From Calditrichales bacterium MX18-03 (GTDB lineage: Bacteria; Bacillota; Clostridia; Lutisporales; Lutisporaceae), in contig JAJGRE010000001.1 in NCBI GenBank assembly GCA_021083345.1, forward strand, positions 1,302,001 through 1,366,000: a DNA stretch of 64,000 nucleotides, read 5' to 3'. This document shows, piece after piece, positions 28,040 to 36,655 of this stretch (positions are counted from its first letter, which is position 1; every line of letters begins with the position of its first letter). The position numbers were made by a program, and so were the translations under genes. The notes below the pieces were generated by a model. That model was not told the origin of the DNA and did no database searches. It worked only from the letters and a program-made list of their open reading frames with translations.

Positions 28040-30196
28040 TTATTTTTTTTTGCTGCTGCACGGAAGCATTATGACAAATCTGGTGCCTTTATCCGGCTCA
28101 CTGGTGAATTCCATGAAGCCATTGTGCTTGCTGATGATCTGCTTGCAAACGGAGAGACCCAGCCCCGTCCCTTTCTCCTTTGTCGTGAAGAAAGGTGTTC
28201 CCAGCTTGGCTTTAACTGCCGGTGTCATTCCCTTTCCGTTATCATCTATGATGATGTGCATCTCCATTGCTGATTCATCATACAAGGTCATAATGGTTAA
28301 CTGCGGTTCCTTGGTCTCTGCCAGCGCATCTATGGCGTTTTCACACAAATTGAGGATCACCTGTTTGATTTGATTCTCATCGCCCATAACCGGCTTTTCC
28401 TGTTCACTGAAAACAAAGCTGGTCCGGATGCCCTTTGAGAAAGTATGGCTGCAGACCATCATCTGCATGGACTCGACAAGTCGGTTCAGCAGTACCTCTC
28501 CCTCCATCCTTTGCTTGGGTTTGGCAAAATTGAGGAATTCATTTGCCACCTTGCTCAGATCATTAATGGCATTTTCTACAGTCTGAGTATATTTTTGAAT
28601 CCGCTCGTCCTGTATTTTCAGCTTGATCATCTGGTTGAATCCTTTTATGGTGGCAAGCGGGTTCTTTATCTCGTGGACGATGCCGGCAGCCATTTGACCG
28701 ATCAGAGCCAGCTTCTCCTGCTGCTGCATGCGGTGCTGCTCTTCCTGCAGTCTCGACATATCCGTACCGACCACAATCCAGCCGATGGTCTCCTCCTCGA
28801 TGTCAAATATGGGATACGCCCTGACCTTTACTTCCAGACAGGCACCCTCCGGTTTTTCCAGCTTGATATCATATTCCGAATACTGCAGATCCAGTCCGGT
28901 GTACTTTTTTGTCTTGTTGAATTCCATTAGCTTGAGCCGTTTCAAGCAATCCATTATCTCCAGGTTCAGGTAAGCTGAACCGTCAATTTCAATCATTTCC
29001 TCAAGGCACTTGTTGATCAGGGTTGTGTTCTTGTTTTTATCCAGGAGCACAAGGGGTTGGTTTATGGCGTTCAGGATAGCCTTCGTTTGGAGCTGTATGT
29101 TCTTCAGGTCCTGTTCCTTTTTTGCATCTCTGAAAACGGCCAGCATACCGCCTTCAAAAGCCTGCACATTCATGAAGATCTTTTTCCCAATACCACAGGC
29201 TACAGCGCATTCCTGCGCCGCATCACAAGCCTCTGCACCGGTAGCATCCTTCAGAGACTGACCATAAATCTCCTCTTTGTCCATGCCCAATAAGGCAGCG
29301 GCAGCGTCGTTCACAAAATTCGCCCTCCTATCCCTGTCGTAAGTGATCAAGCCGATGGGAAGGCTGTTCAGTACCCGCTCTATACGTTCATTCGTCTCCG
29401 CCAACCGGTCGTAAGGATAGTGAGCCATACTGACGAATACGCCCTTGTAAATATAATAATAGCTGATTACTTTCACAAAGTGGGCATACAGGAAAACATA
29501 CGAAAAAAAGATGGCAGAAAGGGTCGTGGCAATCTCAACAACTGCTGATGCGATTAAAGCCATGAACAGATATTTGTATGCAATGACATCCTTTACATTG
29601 ATCCGTCTGCTGAAACGGTATAGTGCAATAGAAGTATTCGTCAGGATGAGCAGGCTGCATATTATCATGATTCTGCCTGCTGCTTCACTGTGAAACATTC
29701 CCGGATCCAATGCTGCAAAAAAAAGCAGAGTCAACATTACACCTAGCGTCAAGGTCAAAGCCGCGGCCATTCCCGACCATTTGCCGGCTTTCAGCCTTGG
29801 CATTCTTACAGCGGCAAGCAGGAACGCTGAAGACTCTGCTAACCGGCCTGCATAAGCGAACCAGCTGGACAAACCTTGGTATCTGGCTGTAATGCTGCCC
29901 ATGTGGGCAAAATAAAAGATGTGAAGCAAGCCCAATAAAGCGGCTGCCAAAAGACCGTAGGATAACAGGATCGCCTCACGGCTGCTTCGCTCATGGCTGT
30001 TCCAAACAATCAGGAACGCTGAAAAAGCAATAATGACACAGACCATCTCTGAAACAGCGTGCAATATGCCGCAGTGTGCCTTCCAGAGTGTGGTAAATAA
30101 TGCTACTGTGAGTATCAGGCCGAAGACCGATATGAAAATAAATCCGGTCAGCAGATTGCCGACCGGGTGCTTGAGCGCATTGTCGCGAGCTGCCAT
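28040..30196 (-). CDS. MASE3-PAS sensor histidine kinase
   Basis: The N-terminal 250 residues form a multi-helix MASE3 sensor (SEMVCVIIAFSAFLIVWNS, LLGLLHIFYFAHMG). Two PAS-like segments follow (IGLITYDRDRRANFVNDAAAALLGM; NQPLVLLDKNKNTTLINKCLEEM), then HisKA (the phosphorylated His in VHEIKNPLATIKGF) and HATPase_c (NLCENAIDAL, DDNGKGM, GTPFFTTKEKGTGLGLSVCK). No response regulator adjoins. Orphan PAS kinases of this build in spore formers often feed Spo0A; that is inference. The ATG at 30196 is favoured by GGGGGGG nine bases upstream; 30214 overlaps that run. Confidence 0.9.
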   Translation of the reverse strand: MAARDNALKHPVGNLLTGFIFISVFGLILTVALFTTLWKAHCGILHAVSEMVCVIIAFSAFLIVWNSHERSSREAILLSYGLLAAALLGLLHIFYFAHMGSITARYQGLSSWFAYAGRLAESSAFLLAAVRMPRLKAGKWSGMAAALTLTLGVMLTLLFFAALDPGMFHSEAAGRIMIICSLLILTNTSIALYRFSRRINVKDVIAYKYLFMALIASAVVEIATTLSAIFFSYVFLYAHFVKVISYYYIYKGVFVSMAHYPYDRLAETNERIERVLNSLPIGLITYDRDRRANFVNDAAAALLGMDKEEIYGQSLKDATGAEACDAAQECAVACGIGKKIFMNVQAFEGGMLAVFRDAKKEQDLKNIQLQTKAILNAINQPLVLLDKNKNTTLINKCLEEMIEIDGSAYLNLEIMDCLKRLKLMEFNKTKKYTGLDLQYSEYDIKLEKPEGACLEVKVRAYPIFDIEEETIGWIVVGTDMSRLQEEQHRMQQQEKLALIGQMAAGIVHEIKNPLATIKGFNQMIKLKIQDERIQKYTQTVENAINDLSKVANEFLNFAKPKQRMEGEVLLNRLVESMQMMVCSHTFSKGIRTSFVFSEQEKPVMGDENQIKQVILNLCENAIDALAETKEPQLTIMTLYDESAMEMHIIIDDNGKGMTPAVKAKLGTPFFTTKEKGTGLGLSVCKQIISKHNGFMEFTSEPDKGTRFVIMLPCSSKKK

Positions 30197-30348
30197 ATTA
30201 GAAATCCCCCCCATAGAACTTTTAATACGGAAAGCTTGTCCTTAAGGCCTATCCTCTTATATACTACCTTAATTCCCCGAAAAAATCCCTATAATCCATT
30301 CGTAATATTTCGACACAAAATGCATACATCGCATCATGACAGCGCAAA

Positions 30349-30376
30349 TTGTACATTCCGGGGTTTGTGGTATAAT
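30349..30376 (+). promoter_or_regulatory. Sigma-A promoter of the HAD gene
   Basis: TTGTAC (30349-30354), a 16-bp spacer and TATAAT (30371-30376) lie 33 bp before the start codon. Confidence 0.65.
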
Positions 30377-30408
30377 AAGAAGGGACATCATGCAAAGGAG
30401 GATTTGGA

Positions 30409-31161
30409 ATGATTGATACTGTAATGTTTGATTTGGACGGGACATTGCTTCCGCTGGACATGAAGCAGTTTATGAACATTTACTTCAGAGAACTGGGAGC
30501 TGCTTTTCAGGATTTGATTGAGCCGCAGCAGCTGGTCAGGCATGTATGGTCGGCAACGGCCTGCATGGTTGAAAATGTTGAGCACCGGACAAACCAGGAG
30601 GTTTTTATGGAACGCTTTCAACAACTGATCAACGATGATGCAAAAAAATACACCGACCGGTTTGACGCCTTCTATGATACCGCTTTCCACAAAACACGGG
30701 AATCGGTTGTGGATCAGACCATCACCCGCGACTGCATCCATATGCTGAAGGAAAAGAACTACAGGCTAATCCTGGCAACCAATCCGCTTTTTCCGAGAAA
30801 GGCGATCCATACCAGAATGGCTTGGGCCGGCCTGACCGTGTCGGATTTCTGCTATATCACCTCCTACGAAGACAACCACTACTGCAAGCCGCATCCGGTC
30901 TTTTTCGAAGAAATCCTTGCAGAAACCGAAACAGCACCGGAACAATGCATGATGGTGGGGAATGATGTGCAGGAGGATTTGGTGGCATCAAGGCTTGGGA
31001 TAAAAACTTACTTGATAACGGATCATATGATCCATCGCACATCACAGCCCGTTGAAAGCGATTTTTCCGGCACCTATGAGGATTTTTACACTTTTGTAAA
31101 AGCCTTGCCCGCCGTCAGCACCAATGCAGCGAGAGCCAAGACAGCCAATATGAAGCCATAA
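30409..31161 (+). CDS. HAD-superfamily hydrolase
   Basis: Motif I is FDLDGTLLP (nucleophile Asp and general acid Asp), motif II LATNP, motif III Lys in YCKPHP, and motif IV GNDVQEDL. A helical cap lies between motifs I and II (residues about 15-110). It is a cytoplasmic phosphatase or phosphohydrolase; the substrate is unknown. AAGGAGG precedes the ATG. The last 76 bp overlap the convergent CPBP-like gene, and the C-terminal 20 residues look non-conserved. Confidence 0.88.
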   Translation: MIDTVMFDLDGTLLPLDMKQFMNIYFRELGAAFQDLIEPQQLVRHVWSATACMVENVEHRTNQEVFMERFQQLINDDAKKYTDRFDAFYDTAFHKTRESVVDQTITRDCIHMLKEKNYRLILATNPLFPRKAIHTRMAWAGLTVSDFCYITSYEDNHYCKPHPVFFEEILAETETAPEQCMMVGNDVQEDLVASRLGIKTYLITDHMIHRTSQPVESDFSGTYEDFYTFVKALPAVSTNAARAKTANMKP

Positions 31162-31745
31162 GCCTCAAGCGAATAAAGCCTGGCACTGGTCAATAGATCA
31201 AGGTACATATGGGCAAACACGCTTGTCCAAATTTTCCCTGAATACAGCGTCACAGCAATGACAGGCACAAAGGTCATGCTAAGGGCAGCCGAAGCTGCCG
31301 TTCCCCAGCTGAAAACATGCAAAAGGCCAAAGGCCATGGATGCCGCTATAACGCTGATAATAAACCGAAGATTTTTCGGGAGGTGCAAATGCTTGTATAT
31401 TGTAAGCACAAGCGTAAGATTAAAAAGCTCCTCTATGAGGGCTATGAAAGGAATGGCTGCACACCTGAGAATAAAACCCGTAAAAGTAATGTGTATCACG
31501 GCAAGCTTTTGCGGATCTTCCGGAATGATTCCGGTCAATACGGCGGCATAGCCAATGCTGCTTATGGCTGCTACCAGAAAAAGCGGATAAATCAGCAGCA
31601 TGTCAACAAGCCGGTTCACAAAAACCGGCAGTCTGTCACTGCTGAAAGGCGGCATGACAAAAGGCTCAAGCCGATGCCTGTTGATGAAAACAATTATAAT
31701 AATGGGCATATATATCAGTCCTGCTGCAAACCGGCTTAAGTCCAT
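31086..31745 (-). CDS. CPBP-like membrane protein with incomplete motif
   Basis: The protein has 219 residues and about six hydrophobic helices. It has an EE pair (LIEELFN), GLLHVFSWG and FAHMYLDL, in the positions of the CPBP/Abi protease motifs, but the Arg of EExxxR is missing. It is either a divergent member or an inactive one. The ATG at 31745 has a GGAGGTG site; the longer frame upstream to 31886 runs into the tRNA-Lys gene and is spurious. The 3' end overlaps the HAD gene. Confidence 0.72.
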   Translation of the reverse strand: MDLSRFAAGLIYMPIIIIVFINRHRLEPFVMPPFSSDRLPVFVNRLVDMLLIYPLFLVAAISSIGYAAVLTGIIPEDPQKLAVIHITFTGFILRCAAIPFIALIEELFNLTLVLTIYKHLHLPKNLRFIISVIAASMAFGLLHVFSWGTAASAALSMTFVPVIAVTLYSGKIWTSVFAHMYLDLLTSARLYSLEAYGFILAVLALAALVLTAGKAFTKV

Positions 31746-31820
31746 TTCGCACCTCCGTAGTAAGCAAAAGCGTTTTTGGAATATTATAACATTTCTGCAG
31801 GCATCCTGCAAAAAATAAAA

Positions 31821-31842
31821 AAACCTTGAAAATTCAAGGTTT
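31821..31842 (-). terminator. Terminator of tRNA-Lys
   Basis: A 10-bp stem with a 2-nt loop (31821-31830 with 31833-31842) is followed on the minus strand by a run of T residues. Confidence 0.8.
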
Positions 31843-31851
31843 GTTCTCATA

Positions 31852-31927
31852 TGGTGCGCCATCGGGGACTCGAACCCAGGACCCATTGATTAAGAGTCAA
31901 TTGCTCTACCAACTGAGCTAATGGCGC
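31852..31927 (-). tRNA. tRNA-Lys (CUU)
   Basis: A 76-nt cloverleaf with encoded CCA, acceptor GCGCCAT/ATGGCGC and anticodon loop CTCTTAA (anticodon CTT). The T-stem has one U-C mismatch at its second pair. It has its own consensus promoter and terminator. Confidence 0.95.
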
Positions 31928-31957
31928 ATTTTTTGTTTGCGGCTAACCGACTTTCTC

Positions 31958-31986
31958 ATTATACAATAGACCCGAAATGATGTCAA
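31958..31986 (-). promoter_or_regulatory. Consensus promoter of tRNA-Lys
   Basis: TTGACA (31981-31986) and TATAAT (31958-31963) are separated by 17 bp on the minus strand, a perfect sigma-A match. Confidence 0.9.
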
Positions 31987-32031
31987 CAGGATTTCATATC
32001 AATATGGTCCATTAAACGCAGTATAAAAGAA

Positions 32032-32745
32032 TTATCCCTTTCGTTTTAGCTCTACCACGCGAAAACCGTCTTTTTTTGCTTTTTCCGAATCAAAACCCTC
32101 ATCCAGATGCATGCAGTACACACGGCTGCGAAAGGGCGTCTGGACGGTTTGGCAAAGTTGCTCATAAGAAAGGTGCGGTATGAATTCTCTTTCCAAGTTG
32201 CAGGTATCCTGATACAGGAGGTCCACTTGATTCTGGTAAAGCATTTCCAAAATATCAGCATTGATTGTTTTTGCGTCACCGCTATAGTAAACCGTACCCG
32301 CTTCCCCTCGGAGCAAATAGCCGAAGCAGGCCATTTCCGCCACGTGGCTTGCTGGATAAGCCTCAATTTCCAGATCAATCTCATGGTTTTTCAGCTGGTA
32401 TCGGTCTTCCAAACGTACTAGTTCAAAGTAGTTTCCTGCCACGCCCATCAGCTTGAGCAGTTCAGCTACGCGTCCTATATCCGGTGAAAGGACCGTGATC
32501 CTGCTGTGGTTGATGAAATGCGAATAAAAAATCAAATCGCCTAAAGAGCCGATGTGATCCGGATGCAAGTGTGTCACCAGTACGTAAATATGGCGGATGC
32601 CGGTCAGCAGGCTGCTCCTTGTCAAGCCGGCAAAGGTGGTGCTGCCGCAGTCAATAAGAAGCAGCGTATCGCCCTTCTTGTAGTAAGCGCAGTTGTTGCC
32701 CAATGCGGTATTGAACGCGCTGCCGCAGCCGATAAAATCCAGCAT
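32032..32745 (-). CDS. Metallo-beta-lactamase-fold hydrolase (RNase Z-like)
   Basis: The metal-binding signature THLHPDH is at about residues 59-65. Further ligands are expected from PASHVAEM, YSGDAKT and a C-terminal His in CMHLDEGF. The opening FIGCGSAFNTALGNNCAYY is typical of small RNase Z/phosphodiesterase-like MBL proteins. Substrate unknown. GGGGGTAGG precedes the ATG. A separate unit upstream of tRNA-Lys. Confidence 0.85.
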   Translation of the reverse strand: MLDFIGCGSAFNTALGNNCAYYKKGDTLLLIDCGSTTFAGLTRSSLLTGIRHIYVLVTHLHPDHIGSLGDLIFYSHFINHSRITVLSPDIGRVAELLKLMGVAGNYFELVRLEDRYQLKNHEIDLEIEAYPASHVAEMACFGYLLRGEAGTVYYSGDAKTINADILEMLYQNQVDLLYQDTCNLEREFIPHLSYEQLCQTVQTPFRSRVYCMHLDEGFDSEKAKKDGFRVVELKRKG

Positions 32746-32876
32746 GGTCCTACCCCCGTCCAGTCATACTTTCTGAATTATTCCAATATAAAATCAATGA
32801 CATAATAATTCGCCGGATTTGGAAAAACTCCTGCCTGTCCAGGATAAAATAGGACCTGCTGCACTTTCATGGCACC

Positions 32877-34397
32877 TTACCTCTCCATGGCTTCTTTTAC
32901 ACGGCTCAACAGCACGCCTGAGCGAATCAGCGAATAGGCTTTACGGATATCCTCCGAAAGGTTCCTGTCCTTTTCATAATAGGGCACAACTTCTCTGATT
33001 GCCTGATACGCAGCTCTGGTCCCTTTTCCTGTATGGATGTCGCTTCGCAGATCAATGGCTTGCGCAGCATGAATCGCTTCAATCCCCAGAATGTATATCA
33101 GGTCATCTATGATTTTGCGCGTCTTTTGTATGATATAGGGCGTATTGTTGGCGTGATCTTCAATGTCGCCGGCCAGTGAGAAGAAATCCGAAACAGCCGG
33201 GTTGGAAAGGTGCCGAATCTCAGTATCCAAGGCAGTGAAGGTCTTTTGTATCGTAGCAAAACCCAGTACGTTGTCGGCCGGCGCGAGAAACCTGGATAGC
33301 CGGGTAAAGGTCGGATTGCCCAGTTTGATAATGCGGTGGCAAATGAGCTTTGAAAGCTGGCTCAGCGCCAACCCAAGCATTTCGAAGCCCAAAGCCCAGT
33401 TGGTGACCTCAAAGTTGGAGCAGGAGATAATCCTTCTCTCATCCAGTACGATACAGGGATTGTCATCTGAGGAATTAAGCTGGACCGTCAGTAATGCTTC
33501 TATGTACGATACCGAATCCCTGACTGCGCCGTGTACGTGGGCTGACCCTCTGAAGCTCAATGGATCTTGCACCGGCTTTTTCCAGTCAGGCTCCCATAGG
33601 TAACTGCCCTCCAGGTACTCTGTAATCCTGGCCGCGCTCCATGCCTGTCCCGGATAAGGCCTTAACTGATGGGTCTTGGGATCCAACGGGGAAACATTGC
33701 CGTTAAGTCCTTCAAGGGACAAAGCATAGATGATGTCGCAAAGGTCTAGAAGATCCTTGGCATCCTGAAGCACCAAAGCGCCTTGCCCAGCTGCCAGAGC
33801 ATTGGAGCTGACGATGGCAAGCCCATCCTTGGGTCCCAGGATCACCGGTTCAAGTCCCGCCATTTCCAATGCTTCCTTAGCAGGAACCCTTTTCCCCTGG
33901 TAGTATACTTCGCCTTCTCCCAGCATGGCAAGCCCGATATGGGATAGGCATGTGATATCCGCCTCCCCTACCGATCCTCTCTCCGGGATGAGCGGATGCA
34001 CCCCTGCGTTCAGCATTGATTTATACATGACGGCTATTTCCGGCTGAATCCCAGTAGCCCCTACAAGCAGCGTATTAAGCCTTGCCAGCATGATTGCCCT
34101 GACTTCATCTTCAGAGGCAAAGGGCTCTACACCAAGGCAATGGGAATAAATGAGGTTACGGTTGTATTCCTGAAAGAATTCCTTAAAAACACGCTTATCC
34201 TTATTCCAGCCTACGCCTGTATTGAATCCGTATACTGGTACATTTCCGTCCACGAGATCAAATACCAGCTGCCGGGAGTCCCTCAGCAGCGCCATGGCTT
34301 CAGGCTCTATTTCCACGCTGACCCGCTCCCGGGCCACCTTTACTACCTGAGCAATGGTCAGATCCTTACCGTTCAGCTTTACAACGGACATCATCAT
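32877..34397 (-). CDS. Histidine ammonia-lyase homologue without MIO triad; candidate ergothionase-like trimethylamine lyase
   Basis: The protein has 506 residues and HAL/PAL fold features: VYGFNTGVG (Tyr56), NLIYSHCLG (His86), GLAIVSSNALAAG, VQDPLSFRG and IEDH, matching HAL residues Tyr53, His83, Asn195, Gln277/Arg283 and Glu414. The Ala-Ser-Gly that cyclises to the MIO electrophile is absent: GSVG is followed by Glu-Ala-Asp (145-147, bases 33957-33965) and ITCLSH, one residue shorter than HAL; the Tyr280 position is Leu. HAL-family enzymes need MIO to expel ammonia, whereas ergothionase expels trimethylamine without it. Its reading frame overlaps the molybdopterin-subunit gene by 4 bp. Three consecutive ATGs (34397, 34394, 34391) follow AAGGTGAGGGGGAG and any could be used. 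Confidence 0.8.
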   Translation of the reverse strand: MMMSVVKLNGKDLTIAQVVKVARERVSVEIEPEAMALLRDSRQLVFDLVDGNVPVYGFNTGVGWNKDKRVFKEFFQEYNRNLIYSHCLGVEPFASEDEVRAIMLARLNTLLVGATGIQPEIAVMYKSMLNAGVHPLIPERGSVGEADITCLSHIGLAMLGEGEVYYQGKRVPAKEALEMAGLEPVILGPKDGLAIVSSNALAAGQGALVLQDAKDLLDLCDIIYALSLEGLNGNVSPLDPKTHQLRPYPGQAWSAARITEYLEGSYLWEPDWKKPVQDPLSFRGSAHVHGAVRDSVSYIEALLTVQLNSSDDNPCIVLDERRIISCSNFEVTNWALGFEMLGLALSQLSKLICHRIIKLGNPTFTRLSRFLAPADNVLGFATIQKTFTALDTEIRHLSNPAVSDFFSLAGDIEDHANNTPYIIQKTRKIIDDLIYILGIEAIHAAQAIDLRSDIHTGKGTRAAYQAIREVVPYYEKDRNLSEDIRKAYSLIRSGVLLSRVKEAMER

Positions 34398-36655
34398 CTC
34401 CCCCTCACCTTCATTTTTTCCATGATCCTTTCCGGCGTCGCCGGCAGCTTGTCAATATTGATTCCCACCGCATGATTGATTGCATTGATGACAGCAGGCG
34501 CTGTAGCAACTGTAGCAACCTCTCCCACGCTTTTTGCACCATATGGACCTGATTCTTCAAGTTCCTCCACCAGCAGCACCTTTATTTCCGGCATATCCGG
34601 AGCGTTTATCACATGGTACTTGCCAAAATTCATTGTCTGCACCCTTCCTTGAGTATCAAATGTAATTTCTTCGGATAATGCCATACCGAGACCCATCTGA
34701 ACAGCGCCTTGCACCTGTCCTTCCACGAATCCCTTGTTGATGGCTTTTCCTACATCGTGCACCGCTAAGAGCTCCAGTACCTTCACCCTGCCGGTAACGG
34801 TGTCTACCTCTACCTCTGCAAAGTTGGCCCCGTAGCTGGTGGGGTTTCCCGGTGACTGGTATGTGATCGTTTCACCTGCTTCGTCGCTATAAGTCTTCTG
34901 AATGATTGCTGCCAGCTCACCATAAGAAAGCGTCGCTGAGGGCTTGTCACTGATTCGCACCCTTCCGTTTTCCATCACCACTGCTTCCACATCGCAGCTG
35001 AAATATCTGGCAGCATAGCGGCGCATTTTTTCTCTGACCTTCTGTGCTGCTTGCATTGCCGCACCGCCGCATACATAGGTCACTCTGCTGGCCTGCGTAC
35101 CTGCAGAATCAAAAGGGCTTACCAGAGTATCGGCTTCCGGAACATAGATTTTACTAATGTCCATGTCCAGGGTTTCAGCTACAATCTGCATCATTGTCGT
35201 GTTTGTTCCGCAGCCCAGATCATGAAATGCGCCCTTGAGTATGGCAAAGCCGTCTGCTGCAATCCTCAGGGATAGAGTTATAAAGTCGGGGTAAGCACCG
35301 TAGTATCCATTTCCGTGGGCGCAACACGCCATTCCCACTCCGCGGACATACCTCCCTTGATCTTTTGGCCGGAAATATCGCTCTTTCCAGTTGAAGGCCG
35401 CCGCCCCTTGCCGGACACAATCAAGGATTCTCGCATTGCCAAGCTCCGGTCCCCCCAGCGGATCCTTGTCATAGGGATGAACAAGATTCTTGAGGCGGAA
35501 TTCTACCGGGTCCATACCCAGCTGTCGGGCAGTATTCTCAAGGTTGATTTCCGTTATGGCATGGATCTGCGGAGAGCCGTAGCCTCTGGCAGCTCCGCCT
35601 ATGGGCGTGTTGGTATAGACGCCGGCGGCTGTATAGCGCTGATTCTCTATCCTGTATAGCTTGAAGGCTTTCTTGCCCATAGCCATAGCGACTGCATCAC
35701 CGTTGGTGAAGTATCCGCCTGCGTCGACCAATACGTCAATATCCCTTGCCATTATCATCCCATTATGGTCTACCGCAGTACGTACGGTGCCGATGGTTTT
35801 GGTCCTGGTTCTGGTTCCCGCAATGGCCTGCCCCCTATCCATCACCAGCTTTACCGGCCGGTTGAGCTTCTGCGCCAGAAATGCGCATACCGGTTCCAGA
35901 ACCGGCTGCCCCTTTCCCCCAAAAGAGCCGCCGATGGCAGATTTGATGACCCTCACCTTGCTTCCCGGGATTCCCAAAGCTTCTGCTATGATCAGCTGCG
36001 CCTGGAAAATGACCTGGCAAGGCGTCCAAACCGTCAGATTCCCGGCAGGATCCACATCTGCCAGACAGGCATGGGTTTCCATTGCAGCATGGTGTATCTT
36101 GGGTGTTTCAACCCGGTCTTCAACGATTCTGCAGGCTGCCTGCATCGCTGTTTCTACGTTTCCGCATTCCAATGTTTTTCTATAGAGAAGATTGACATTC
36201 TCATGGATTCTTTCAGCATTGGGCCGTAGCGCTTCCACCGGATCGATGACGGCAGGAAGCATCTCATACTCGACCTCGATCAACCCAACCGCGCGCTCCG
36301 CGGTCTGACGGTCAACGGCTACAACAGCCGCCACTCTGTCTCCGTAAAAACGCACCTTCTCTGTGAAGATCCGCTCATCTTTGACCACCTCCATGCCGTC
36401 TATCCATTTATGGGAGTTGTAACGGTTGACCGGCGCGTCCATATGGGTAAAAACGGCAACAACGCCTGGCAGCGCTTTTGCTTTGGCAGCATCGATACGT
36501 TTGATATTGCCATGGGCAACATTGCTCAGGAGCAGCTTCCCATGCAGCATATCCGGCAGAACCATATCATCCAGATACCGCAGCTTGCCTGTCACCTTTT
36601 GCTCTGCATCATGAATGGGAACAGAGGCCCCGACATATTTCAAACTTTCTCGCAT
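34394..36655 (-). CDS. Xanthine dehydrogenase-family molybdopterin-binding subunit
   Basis: The 753-residue large subunit of a molybdenum hydroxylase has an a/b hammerhead domain at the N-terminus, GGSFGGKG near residue 243 (cofactor binding) and the catalytic glutamate in GAKSVGEVA near 710. Such enzymes hydroxylate N-heterocycles or aldehydes with water-derived oxygen. It starts at TAATG with the FAD subunit (36655) and overlaps the lyase start by 4 bp, so all three are translationally coupled. The natural proposal is ring oxidation of the lyase product, for example an imidazole acrylate. No 2Fe-2S subunit or XdhC chaperone is present in the cluster. Confidence 0.92.
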   Translation of the reverse strand: MRESLKYVGASVPIHDAEQKVTGKLRYLDDMVLPDMLHGKLLLSNVAHGNIKRIDAAKAKALPGVVAVFTHMDAPVNRYNSHKWIDGMEVVKDERIFTEKVRFYGDRVAAVVAVDRQTAERAVGLIEVEYEMLPAVIDPVEALRPNAERIHENVNLLYRKTLECGNVETAMQAACRIVEDRVETPKIHHAAMETHACLADVDPAGNLTVWTPCQVIFQAQLIIAEALGIPGSKVRVIKSAIGGSFGGKGQPVLEPVCAFLAQKLNRPVKLVMDRGQAIAGTRTRTKTIGTVRTAVDHNGMIMARDIDVLVDAGGYFTNGDAVAMAMGKKAFKLYRIENQRYTAAGVYTNTPIGGAARGYGSPQIHAITEINLENTARQLGMDPVEFRLKNLVHPYDKDPLGGPELGNARILDCVRQGAAAFNWKERYFRPKDQGRYVRGVGMACCAHGNGYYGAYPDFITLSLRIAADGFAILKGAFHDLGCGTNTTMMQIVAETLDMDISKIYVPEADTLVSPFDSAGTQASRVTYVCGGAAMQAAQKVREKMRRYAARYFSCDVEAVVMENGRVRISDKPSATLSYGELAAIIQKTYSDEAGETITYQSPGNPTSYGANFAEVEVDTVTGRVKVLELLAVHDVGKAINKGFVEGQVQGAVQMGLGMALSEEITFDTQGRVQTMNFGKYHVINAPDMPEIKVLLVEELEESGPYGAKSVGEVATVATAPAVINAINHAVGINIDKLPATPERIMEKMKVRGR

